Below, piece after piece: positions 1 through 8,029 of a stretch of DNA of 12,407 nt; within the stretch, counting starts at the first letter, position 1; every line of letters starts with the position of its first letter. The stretch comes from Flavobacteriaceae bacterium (GTDB lineage Bacteria; Bacteroidota; Bacteroidia; Flavobacteriales; Flavobacteriaceae): NCBI GenBank assembly GCA_030633225.1, contig DAOVTF010000021.1:1-12407 (forward strand), written 5' to 3'. The translations under genes and the position numbers were made by a program. The notes under the pieces are model-generated. The model did no database searches. It was not told where the DNA came from and saw only the letters and a program-made list of their open reading frames with translations.

Positions 1-48
1 CAAAACTCTTTTTCTAAATTGAACTGATAAATTTGATACTGTTAACAT
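1..48 (-). CDS. ABC-F family ATPase, N-terminal fragment (runs off left edge)
   Basis: Reading leftward from the ATG at 48-46, an open frame of 16 codons reaches the window edge. It translates as MLTVSNLSVQFRKRVL. This matches the usual opening strand of ABC ATPase domains, in particular the soluble ABC-F proteins (Uup/EttA-like translation factors), which often begin MLTVxNLSxxFGxxxLF. The usual Gly before the final KR is Arg here. A TAnnTTTG box lies about 20 bases upstream of the ATG, which supports a real gene start. The Walker A motif and everything after it are outside the window, so the family call rests on the N-terminus alone. Another ABC ATPase is possible. Confidence 0.6.
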   Translation of the reverse strand, partial: MLTVSNLSVQFRKRVL

Positions 49-67
49 GCTTGTTTTAAATTTTTTG

Positions 68-75
68 CAAAAGTA
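68..75 (-). promoter_or_regulatory. Bacteroidota -7 promoter box for the ABC-F gene
   Basis: The minus strand reads TACTTTTG, a match to the Bacteroidota -7 consensus TAnnTTTG. It ends 20 bases before the ATG at 48, giving a predicted leader of roughly 13 to 15 bases. No TTG -33 element was found at the expected spacing of about 19 bases; the nearest is only 12 bases upstream. Confidence 0.5.
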
Positions 76-235
76 AAGAAATAAGTACAAGTTTGATAAA
101 AAAAATGTAACTAATAAAATGTCAAATCTAAATAGTTAAAATTTAACTTAATTTAAGAGCAGACGAACCAATACTTTAACCTTTTTATAGATAACTTTTA
201 ACATCACATTAACAATGCTAAAGAATGTATATTAC

Positions 236-243
236 TACATTTG
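236..243 (+). promoter_or_regulatory. -7 promoter box for the TlpA-like lipoprotein gene
   Basis: TACATTTG matches TAnnTTTG exactly. The same octamer sits upstream of the gene at 7640. Transcription would begin near 249-251, almost on the ATG at 250 and about 18 bases before an in-frame TTG at 268, so the box bears on the choice of start. No clear -33 TTG is present. The rest of the 49-249 spacer is AT-rich, with no further element recognised. Confidence 0.5.
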
Positions 244-249
244 TTTATC

Positions 250-1689
250 ATGTTTAAATTTAATTATTTGAAAAAAAATTACTTTTTATCACCATTAAAA
301 TTACTTTCACTTATTGGTGTATTATTGCTAGTTGCTAGCTGTAATAGTACAGAAGAAAATAATACAACTTATTTTGGTGGGAAAATTAAAAATCCGAGAG
401 GTAAATATGTATATATTCTTAAAGAGGATAAGATACTAGATTCCATTATATTAAATTCCAATAATAAATTTACTTTCCAATTAGATTCCATTGAGTTAGG
501 GCTGTATACGTTTAAACATGGGCCAGAATTTCAATACCTATATTTGGAACCTAAAGATAGTTTACTAATATATTTGGATACTTGGGATTTTGATGAATCA
601 CTAGTTTTTAGTGGAAAGGGAAGTGCTAAAAATAATTTTTTAATTAATTTATTTGTAGATCAAGAAAGAATAGAAAAAGAGTTTTATACCTATTATGATT
701 TGGATGAAAATGAATTTTCAAAAAAAATTGATAGTGCAATAGTTATATTTTCTAATCAATATAATGATCTTGTAGAATCAGAAGAAAGTGAACCATCACC
801 TTTTTTTGATAATCTTGCCAATATTGCTTTTAAGTACCCGCTTTATCTAAAAATGGAAAAATATCAGTTTTATCATAAAAATTCAGCTGGTTTGTATGAT
901 TACCCTAAGGTGAATCAAGATTTTTTTAACTTCCGAAAAAATATTGACCTTAATAATGATAGCCTTTTAGGATTTTGGCCATATAGTATGTATTTAGAGG
1001 GCTATTTTAAAAATGTAGCATACCAAAAAGAATTAAGTGATTCTACCGAAAATAATTTTTCTTTAAATTATATGAAAGCGGTTAATGAAAATATTAATAA
1101 TAAGGAGATTAAAAATAAATATCTATCTAATGGTTTTTGGGCTTCATTATCAAAAGACTATTGTTCAAAAGGTGAAAGAAAAAAAATAGATGATTATTAT
1201 TTTAGTAATTGCACCGATGAAAAATTTAAATTAGAATCTAAACTAGCTTTAGAACAATTATATTTTTTGAATAAGGGAGATCAAATGCCTGACCTAGATC
1301 TCACTGATGTAAATGGTGGTACGATTAAGCTATTAAATATTGTTGAAAATAAAAATTCTGTTATTTATTTTTGGCCAAGTGAAAATGGGTCATCAGAAAT
1401 AATTGTTGAAAAATTGCATATTTTAAAAGAAAAATACCCTCATGTTAATTTTGTTGGAATTGATAGAAATAAAACAAATGAGCAATGGGAAAGTTTTATT
1501 ATAAAAAACAAACTTCAAAAAAATAATCAATATCAGTTTAATGAAAGTTCCGAGCATTATTTTATGTTTAAAGGCGGTTGGGCCAGAACTTTGGTAATAG
1601 ATAGTAACGGAGGAATAATAAATCCATTTTTATTTTTTAACAAAGGTTATGAAATAGAAAAAAATCTAAAAAAAACCAATAAATACTAA
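250..1689 (+). CDS. Lipoprotein with DUF4369-like and degenerate TlpA/thioredoxin-like domains
   Basis: A predicted membrane-anchored lipoprotein of 479 residues from the ATG at 250. A basic stretch and a hydrophobic core (about residues 16-28) are followed by the lipobox VASC, with the lipidated Cys at residue 31. Residues about 40-130 resemble the DUF4369 domain that precedes TlpA-type thioredoxin domains in many Bacteroidota lipoproteins. The middle, about 130-340, is charged and aromatic-rich and I do not recognise it. Residues about 343-465 follow a thioredoxin-like fold pattern: GDQMPDLDL, then a strand ending in YFWP, then a late strand with LVIDSNGG. The redox site is missing. Where TlpA has WCxxC there is PSENGSS, and the loop that usually carries cis-Pro reads GWART. 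A disulfide reductase role is therefore unlikely, and a binding or structural role is more plausible. The frame also opens at TTG 241, but the signal peptide favours 250, or TTG 268, which would give a typical MKKN start. Its substrate is unknown. Confidence 0.8.
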   Translation: MFKFNYLKKNYFLSPLKLLSLIGVLLLVASCNSTEENNTTYFGGKIKNPRGKYVYILKEDKILDSIILNSNNKFTFQLDSIELGLYTFKHGPEFQYLYLEPKDSLLIYLDTWDFDESLVFSGKGSAKNNFLINLFVDQERIEKEFYTYYDLDENEFSKKIDSAIVIFSNQYNDLVESEESEPSPFFDNLANIAFKYPLYLKMEKYQFYHKNSAGLYDYPKVNQDFFNFRKNIDLNNDSLLGFWPYSMYLEGYFKNVAYQKELSDSTENNFSLNYMKAVNENINNKEIKNKYLSNGFWASLSKDYCSKGERKKIDDYYFSNCTDEKFKLESKLALEQLYFLNKGDQMPDLDLTDVNGGTIKLLNIVENKNSVIYFWPSENGSSEIIVEKLHILKEKYPHVNFVGIDRNKTNEQWESFIIKNKLQKNNQYQFNESSEHYFMFKGGWARTLVIDSNGGIINPFLFFNKGYEIEKNLKKTNKY

Positions 1690-1717
1690 TTTATAGTAAA
1701 CTTCAATAATTTAGCCG

Positions 1718-1725
1718 TAATTTTG
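1718..1725 (+). promoter_or_regulatory. -7 promoter box for the DEAD-box helicase gene
   Basis: TAATTTTG matches TAnnTTTG and lies 78 bases before the ATG at 1804. The predicted leader is about 70 bases, the longest of any gene here with a recognisable box. No -33 TTG is visible at the usual spacing. Confidence 0.45.
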
Positions 1726-1737
1726 CAAACTCAATTT

Positions 1738-1753
1738 AAATACAACTGTATTT
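1738..1753 (+). repeat. Inverted repeat in the helicase leader
   Basis: AAATACA and TGTATTT form perfect 7-base arms around AC. As RNA, six pairs would close a four-base loop. A further CAAAC/GTTTG pair (1726-1730 and 1754-1758) flanks it asymmetrically. It lies within the predicted 5' leader of the helicase mRNA, so it could be an RNA hairpin or a DNA operator. It is short and AT-rich, and chance is possible. Confidence 0.3.
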
Positions 1754-1803
1754 GTTTGTAATTCAATTATTTACATAAAATATAGTTTTACAAAAATAAA
1801 TAT

Positions 1804-3534
1804 ATGTCGATATTTAAAGATCTTGGTCTTAACCAAGCCATTGTTGATGCACTTGTAGATTTAGGTTATGAAAAACCAACCCACATTCAAGAAATTGCAA
1901 TTCCACAAATAATAAGTTCTAAAAGTGATCTAAAAGCATTTGCCCAAACAGGTACTGGAAAGACAGCTGCGTTTAGTTTACCAATTATAGAATTAATTGA
2001 TAAAAACAATAAAAATACGCAAGCTATTATACTTTCTCCAACAAGAGAATTAGCTATTCAAATTGCAAGAAATATTGAAGAATTCACAAAATATATTCAA
2101 AATCTTAATGTTTTAGCGGTCTATGGAGGAGCAAATATTGAAGATCAAATAAGAGGTCTGAAAAGAGGTGCTCAAATAGTTGTAGGTACTCCCGGCAGAA
2201 CTGTTGATTTAATAAAAAGAAAGAGATTAAATTTAAATAGCATTAAATGGCTTGTTTTAGATGAAGCCGATGAAATGCTGAACATGGGGTTTAAAGATGA
2301 ACTGGATAAGGTTTTAGAGGCTACACCAAGCACAAAACAGACATTACTTTTTTCAGCAACTTTCCCAAAAGAAGTTGAATCAATTGCAAAAAATTATATG
2401 CATAAACCAGTTGAAATAACAGCTGGAACTAAAAATGTTGGTGCAGATAGTGTAACTCATGAATACTATTTGGTTAATGATAGAAATCGATATCCTGCAT
2501 TAAAAAGAATTGCAGATATTAATCCGAATATTTATAGTATAGTTTTTTGTAGAACCCGAAGAGAAACTAAAGATATAGCTGAAAAATTGATTGCTGATGG
2601 ATATAATGCTGATGCACTACATGGTGATCTGTCACAAGCACAACGTGATATGGTAATGCAAAAATTTAGAAATAAAAATTTGCAAATTTTGGTTGCAACT
2701 GATGTTGCTGCTCGTGGTTTAGATGTAACTGATTTAACACATGTAATTAATTTTAAACTACCAGATCAAACAGAAAATTATACGCACAGAAGTGGTAGAA
2801 CTGGTAGAGCAGGAAAAAAAGGAATTTCTATTGCTTTAATCACAAATAGAGAAAAAGGGAAACTTAGACCAATCGAACGTAAGATTAATAAAAAATTTGA
2901 GCTTAAACAAGTTCCTAACGGAAATGAAATTTGCGAAAAACAATTATATAGTCTGATAGATAAAGTTCATGATATTGATATAAATGAAAAAGAAATAAAA
3001 GACTATTTACCATCTGTATACCAAAAATTAGAAGGATTTGATAGAGAAGAGCTTATTAAAAGATTTGTTTCATTGGAGTTCAATCAATTCTTATCTTATT
3101 ACGAAAATTCGAATGATCTAAATGGAGATTCTTCTAAAGAAAGTAGAAGATCATCGGATGATTCTTTTACAAGGTTTTACATCAATTTAGGTAAAATGGA
3201 TGATTTAAATCCTGCAAAGTTAATTGGGCTTATCAATGAGAATTTAAATAAGAGAGATGTTGAAATTGGACAAATTGAAATTTTAAAAAGTTTTTCATTT
3301 TTTGAAATTGATAAGAATTACAGAGATGATGTTCTTGAAAAACTAAAAGGTAGCGAATTTGGTGGTAGAAATGTAATTGTAGAAGTAACTACAAAACCAA
3401 AAACTAGAGGAAGAAGTCGTTCTAAAAGAAGTTTTGGAGGTGGCGATAGAAATAGAAGCAATCGGGAAAGAAGCTCTAATTCTGGAAATAGAAATACCAG
3501 CCGAAAAGATAGTGGTAGAAGACGTAGACGATAA
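1804..3534 (+). CDS. deaD: DEAD-box ATP-dependent RNA helicase with DbpA-type RNA-binding domain
   Basis: A cytoplasmic ATP-dependent RNA unwinding enzyme of 576 residues, of the DeaD/CsdA type involved in ribosome assembly and mRNA turnover, often in the cold. All superfamily 2 motifs are present in order: Q motif GYEKPTHIQ (21-29), Walker A AQTGTGKT (47-54), PTRELAIQ (79-86), TPGR (129-132), DEAD (153-156), SAT (184-186), ATDVAARGLD (298-307) and HRSGRTGRAG (328-337). Residues about 456-530 look like the RRM-like DbpA RNA-binding domain. The last 45 or so residues are a basic, Arg/Ser/Gly-rich tail ending in five Arg. The ATG at 1804 gives the canonical MSIFKDLGL start. The gene appears monocistronic, with its own promoter box and a terminator downstream. 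The long leader would suit post-transcriptional control. The exact paralogue (DeaD, CsdA, RhlE or DbpA) cannot be settled by eye, though the C-terminal domain argues against RhlE. Confidence 0.95.
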   Translation: MSIFKDLGLNQAIVDALVDLGYEKPTHIQEIAIPQIISSKSDLKAFAQTGTGKTAAFSLPIIELIDKNNKNTQAIILSPTRELAIQIARNIEEFTKYIQNLNVLAVYGGANIEDQIRGLKRGAQIVVGTPGRTVDLIKRKRLNLNSIKWLVLDEADEMLNMGFKDELDKVLEATPSTKQTLLFSATFPKEVESIAKNYMHKPVEITAGTKNVGADSVTHEYYLVNDRNRYPALKRIADINPNIYSIVFCRTRRETKDIAEKLIADGYNADALHGDLSQAQRDMVMQKFRNKNLQILVATDVAARGLDVTDLTHVINFKLPDQTENYTHRSGRTGRAGKKGISIALITNREKGKLRPIERKINKKFELKQVPNGNEICEKQLYSLIDKVHDIDINEKEIKDYLPSVYQKLEGFDREELIKRFVSLEFNQFLSYYENSNDLNGDSSKESRRSSDDSFTRFYINLGKMDDLNPAKLIGLINENLNKRDVEIGQIEILKSFSFFEIDKNYRDDVLEKLKGSEFGGRNVIVEVTTKPKTRGRSRSKRSFGGGDRNRSNRERSSNSGNRNTSRKDSGRRRRR

Positions 3535-3556
3535 TATTAGAATTTATTTTTTATAA

Positions 3557-3588
3557 AAAAAACTCAAAGTTAAAACTTTGAGTTTTTT
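3557..3588. terminator. Bidirectional intrinsic terminator between helicase and guaB
   Basis: AAAAAACTCAAAG (3557-3569) pairs perfectly with CTTTGAGTTTTTT (3576-3588) around the loop ttaaaa. The stem is 13 bp, bounded by T-rich sequence on one strand and A-rich sequence on the other. It lies 22 bases after the helicase stop and 31 bases after the guaB stop on the opposite strand, so it can end transcription of both convergent genes. Confidence 0.85.
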
Positions 3589-3619
3589 AGTTTTTAAGAA
3601 AATTTATTACTTGAATTGT

Positions 3620-5095
<1,476 letters not shown>

Positions 5096-5113
5096 TTAGG
5101 AATTAATTGCGTG

Positions 5114-5121
5114 CAAATTTA
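5114..5121 (-). promoter_or_regulatory. -7 promoter box for guaB
   Basis: The minus strand reads TAAATTTG, a TAnnTTTG match ending 28 bases before the guaB ATG at 5086. The predicted leader is about 20 bases. No -33 TTG was found at the expected spacing. Confidence 0.5.
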
Positions 5122-5154
5122 CAGATTTAAATTGAATATAAAAAGTAAAATTAA

Positions 5155-5652
5155 TCAGACCTTTTTAATAAAAAAAATAGTCTCTTTCAAAATAAAAATA
5201 ATCGAAAAAATAAAGGATAAAACCATTGCCAACCCAGATAACATAACAACATATTTGAACCAAAACACCCCACTCCACAAAACATAAATACCTCCAAAAG
5301 TTAAAATAATTGATACGAATGGTTCAAACATCAACACCTTTTTTAAAGTTTTATTCATTGAAGTTAACGATAAAATGCCGCCCAATAATAAAAATATTAT
5401 AGACATAGATAAAATGTGATTATGAATCAAGGTGAGAATTTCTTTTTCAGATTTTTTAAACTGCATTACTTCTACATTCTCATCTTCCTCATTTCCTAAA
5501 TAATTAGATTCAATGCCATTTGATTTAAAGGTAGAAGTAATTCTTATAAAATTTACGCCTGTAAAAAAACCAATACTTAAAGTAATTACAAATACTGTAA
5601 TTAATAGTTTTATTTCTTTTGGAAATTGTGTTATTAAACCGTGAAACTGCAT
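5155..5652 (-). CDS. Four-helix inner-membrane protein, third gene of the porin/FMN cluster
   Basis: A 165-residue predicted inner-membrane protein that I cannot assign to a named family. Hydrophobic segments fall at about residues 15-35, 73-97, 107-127 and 131-155. The Lys-rich N-terminus, the middle loop (NKTLKK) and the C-terminus (KETIFFIKKV) are positive, so both ends should be cytoplasmic. An acidic loop at about 36-72 would then face the periplasm. His77 and His79 (LIHNHI) lie at the periplasmic end of helix 2 and could bind heme or metal or take part in quinone chemistry; this is inference. Its ATG directly abuts the TAA of the FMN-binding protein gene, which points to translational coupling and a shared task. 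A membrane partner that passes electrons to the periplasmic flavoprotein is the simplest reading, but no motif proves it. Confidence 0.75.
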   Translation of the reverse strand: MQFHGLITQFPKEIKLLITVFVITLSIGFFTGVNFIRITSTFKSNGIESNYLGNEEDENVEVMQFKKSEKEILTLIHNHILSMSIIFLLLGGILSLTSMNKTLKKVLMFEPFVSIILTFGGIYVLWSGVFWFKYVVMLSGLAMVLSFIFSIIFILKETIFFIKKV

Positions 5653-6171
5653 TTATAATTGCTTTTTATTTTGAAGAATTGATAAACTTTTTAATAAATC
5701 ATTGATAGCCTTTGTCATAGATTTAGCTGAAATGGTAGCTCCTGAAATTGCTTTAATATTTGTTTGATACTTAACTTGATCACCAATTGATAAATCATTA
5801 AATTGCTGTAGCCATCTTTTACTACCTATTTCCATACCATAATCTTCTCGATAAGCCAAAATTTTAATTTTTTTAATAATCAGTTCTTCATCAAAAATAA
5901 CCAAATAGTCAAACTCATCAACTTTACTTTTCGCTTTTCCATAATAAAAATATCCAATATGATTATTATTATCTAAAATTATAAAAAAGACTTCATCTTT
6001 AAAAGGTACTAATAAATTATCACTGATTTCATCTTCTATATGGATTACAGTTTTTGAATAAGATTCTAAATTAAAAACACTTTTAATTTCTTTATCAATT
6101 TTTTTAAACATGTTTTTTGGAATCGAAAAACTAAAAGAAATAAAAATTAATAATAAAAGGGTTCTTTTCAT
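5653..6171 (-). CDS. Periplasmic FMN-binding domain protein (NqrC/RnfG-like)
   Basis: A 172-residue exported protein. The start MKRTLLLLIFISFSFS is a signal peptide without a lipobox Cys, so a soluble or loosely attached periplasmic protein is likely. Residues about 85-165 match the FMN-binding domain family found in NqrC, RnfG and NosR: YGMEIGSKRWLQQF (111-124), then AISGATIS (141-148). In this family ApbE attaches FMN covalently to the Thr of SGAT, here Thr146. One oddity is that the Asp usually found three residues before the Ser is Lys140, so flavinylation efficiency is open to question. The gene lies 44 bases downstream of the porin on the same strand, and its stop codon abuts the start of the membrane-protein gene. 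A periplasmic electron carrier or redox sensor is inferred. The electron donor and acceptor are unknown, and no apbE lies in this window. Confidence 0.82.
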   Translation of the reverse strand: MKRTLLLLIFISFSFSIPKNMFKKIDKEIKSVFNLESYSKTVIHIEDEISDNLLVPFKDEVFFIILDNNNHIGYFYYGKAKSKVDEFDYLVIFDEELIIKKIKILAYREDYGMEIGSKRWLQQFNDLSIGDQVKYQTNIKAISGATISAKSMTKAINDLLKSLSILQNKKQL

Positions 6172-6215
6172 AATACTTATATTTAAAAATCTATAATTAT
6201 CCTTAGACAGGTTTT

Positions 6216-7364
6216 TTAAAACATAATACCAATACCTGCATTAAACATGTTGTTTACATTACTATTTTTAGCTTCATTTTTCAACCATTGATAATCTGCT
6301 TTTAAAGCGACACCTGGTACAATTTTAAAATCTATTCCACTAGTTAAAATATTTCTATCATATGCCTTATTGGGTTCAAGATCTCCATCGGTTTGTTTAT
6401 GAGTATTATACTTTTCATATCTTGTAAATAATACTAATTTCTTATCAGAATTGGCATTTAGAAATGACATAAAATCGTAAGCAATTTCACCATATAAACC
6501 ATCCATTTTTGAACCTAAATCTATACCTGTCAAATTATTATATTCTTCTGTATCAGACAAACTAGTAAAAATATATTTACCTCTTAATTCTAATGCTTTA
6601 AAAACATACCTAGCATCTATACCAATCATAGAAACACCTATAGTAGAATTTTCAATAGAAGAATCATCAGTTTGTGTTTTACCAAAATAACCTACCAAAC
6701 CAAGTTTTAATCCTAAAATTCCATAATAATCAAATTTTACAGACAAATTAGGAGAATTAATAATTGATTCTGCTGCCTTTTGGCGACCTTTTCTTAAACC
6801 ATCTTTACCTCGCAAAGTTCCTTCGCTATCTTTATAAGACACAAATCCATTAAAAATATAGGCTTGATACTTTATAGATAAATTGTCAAATTTACCTGAA
6901 ACTCCTACTCCAATTTCTCTCCATGTTGTTGGAACAATATCATGATCAACTCCAGGGCGTTCTACTCCGTAAAATGTTGGTGGTTCATGATATTCATTAA
7001 TAATACCCATTGGAACCAACATTAAACCTCCTTTAATATTAAAATTAGGATTTACATTATAATTAACAAAAGCCTGTTCAACATAAACTTCTTTAACATG
7101 CTCTAATTCAATTTCTGTAAGAAAGCTAACCTTATCATTAAATTTATATCCAAAAAGCATTACTAATCTATGAACATCTAACTTTCCAGGAATTGACCCA
7201 TCAGGTTCATTATAATCTATTTGAGCATATCCACCAATAGTTAATCTATTTGAATTATAATCAGATAATAACCTGTTAACTACTCTTAAGGAATCTTGTT
7301 TTGTTTCTTGTGCAATTGTAATTGTAGACATTAAAATTACAATCATTAATAATTTATTTTTCAC
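6216..7364 (-). CDS. Outer-membrane porin, phosphate-selective OprO/OprP-like
   Basis: A 382-residue outer-membrane beta-barrel. A signal peptide (about residues 1-19, KNKLLMIV...TIAQ) is followed by a short linker. Alternating strands then begin LTIGGYAQIDYN (41-52) and VHRLVMLFGYKF (64-75), typical of the phosphate-selective porin O/P family, and HEPPTFYGVERP (126-137) is a loop often seen in Bacteroidota members. The chain ends in Phe (GIGIMF), the usual C-terminal signal for barrel insertion. Substrate cannot be read from the sequence, and many family members are not phosphate-specific. The start is GTG at 7364. The next in-frame ATG, at 7346, would cut off the basic N-region of the signal peptide. 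It is the first gene of a leftward cluster with the FMN-binding and four-helix proteins. A TATTTTTG box and a palindrome lie upstream. Confidence 0.88.
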   Translation of the reverse strand: MKNKLLMIVILMSTITIAQETKQDSLRVVNRLLSDYNSNRLTIGGYAQIDYNEPDGSIPGKLDVHRLVMLFGYKFNDKVSFLTEIELEHVKEVYVEQAFVNYNVNPNFNIKGGLMLVPMGIINEYHEPPTFYGVERPGVDHDIVPTTWREIGVGVSGKFDNLSIKYQAYIFNGFVSYKDSEGTLRGKDGLRKGRQKAAESIINSPNLSVKFDYYGILGLKLGLVGYFGKTQTDDSSIENSTIGVSMIGIDARYVFKALELRGKYIFTSLSDTEEYNNLTGIDLGSKMDGLYGEIAYDFMSFLNANSDKKLVLFTRYEKYNTHKQTDGDLEPNKAYDRNILTSGIDFKIVPGVALKADYQWLKNEAKNSNVNNMFNAGIGIMF

Positions 7365-7406
7365 TATTCTTATTTAGACTTATTTAAAATAATGTAAATC
7401 AAGTAG

Positions 7407-7414
7407 CAAAAATA
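7407..7414 (-). promoter_or_regulatory. -7 promoter box for the porin/FMN cluster
   Basis: The minus strand reads TATTTTTG, matching TAnnTTTG, 42 bases before the GTG at 7364. The predicted leader is about 36 bases. No -33 TTG is visible. The place where one would sit is next to the palindrome at 7441-7461. Confidence 0.4.
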
Positions 7415-7440
7415 AGTAAATAATTAGAATATTAAAAAAT

Positions 7441-7461
7441 TATTTAGATTAATTCTAAATA
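7441..7461. promoter_or_regulatory. Palindrome upstream of the porin cluster, candidate operator
   Basis: TATTTAGA and TCTAAATA are perfect 8-base arms around TTAAT, giving a 21-base near-symmetric site. Its centre lies about 50 bases upstream of the predicted porin transcription start, a normal place for an activator or repressor site. The inward TTAG...CTAA arrangement resembles sites of metal-responsive DtxR/MntR-type regulators. That resemblance is loose and based on memory of such sites, not a search. Confidence 0.4.
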
Positions 7462-7549
7462 GCCTGTATTTGGAATTAAGAAAGGGGATCAGTTAAGAAT
7501 CTAAACTTTTTAAAGCATATTAGAGTCTTCATAAAAAATCAGAATATTC

Positions 7550-7567
7550 AACCTAATCTTTTAGGTT
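7550..7567. repeat. Inverted repeat upstream of the methyltransferase-like gene
   Basis: AACCTAA and TTAGGTT form perfect 7-base arms around TCTT. It sits about 40 bases upstream of the -7 box at 7607-7614, so it could be an operator for the rightward gene. It has no T-run directly after it on the plus strand, and only a distant one on the minus strand, so a terminator is less likely. The 275-base divergent spacer holds nothing else that I recognise. Confidence 0.35.
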
Positions 7568-7606
7568 CTCATTATTTGATTTTACTTAATTTTTTACAAA
7601 TATGCT

Positions 7607-7614
7607 TACATTTG
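7607..7614 (+). promoter_or_regulatory. -7 promoter box for the methyltransferase-like gene
   Basis: TACATTTG, identical to the box at 236-243, ends 25 bases before the ATG at 7640. The predicted leader is about 19 bases. A TTTG lies 28 bases upstream, further than the usual -33 spacing. Confidence 0.5.
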
Positions 7615-7639
7615 TTTATAGAAAATAAACCAAATTAAA

Positions 7640-8029
7640 ATGTCTAATAGATCTTTAACACTAGTAGTTTTTCAATTCTCTTGTTTTGCTTTTTTTATTT
7701 TTACCAATGGGTTAATAGTAGGTAATTATTGGGTGATTTTTCAAATTATTGGATTTATACTTTCAGTTTGGGGAGTTTTAGCAATGAAATTAGGTAATTT
7801 TAATGTGCAACCCGAAGTAAAAATTAATGCCCAATTTAAATCTGTTGGTCCATATAAGTATATTAGAAATCCAATGTATGCTGGTTTAATTTTATTTTTT
7901 GCAACCTCTGTAATTTTAAATTATTCATATTTACGTTTATCTGTTTTAATACTTTTAATTATTGTTTTTTTTGGAAAAGATAAAATTAGAAGAGCAATTT
8001 TTATCAGAAAGGTTTGGCGAAATCTATAA
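7640..8029 (+). CDS. Isoprenylcysteine carboxyl methyltransferase-like membrane protein, C-terminus lost by frameshift
   Basis: As read, a 129-residue membrane protein with hydrophobic segments at about residues 8-27, 31-48, 80-95 and 98-112. The stretch VGPYKYIRNPMYAG (69-82) is the hallmark of the ICMT/PEMT-like membrane methyltransferases, which use S-adenosylmethionine; the bacterial substrates are mostly unknown. After the T8 run at 7965-7972 the frame turns into an unrelated basic tail (GKDKIRRAIF...) and stops. The expected C-terminal part, with the Glu-Glu pair and the GxxYxxYxxxxSRLIP pattern that completes the cofactor site, is intact in the next frame through 8075. With seven T instead of eight, the product would be a normal 144 residues. 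The lesion may be a real pseudogene mutation, a phase-variable run, transcript slippage or a sequencing error. If it is real and not bypassed, the product should be inactive. Confidence 0.8.
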   Translation: MSNRSLTLVVFQFSCFAFFIFTNGLIVGNYWVIFQIIGFILSVWGVLAMKLGNFNVQPEVKINAQFKSVGPYKYIRNPMYAGLILFFATSVILNYSYLRLSVLILLIIVFFGKDKIRRAIFIRKVWRNL

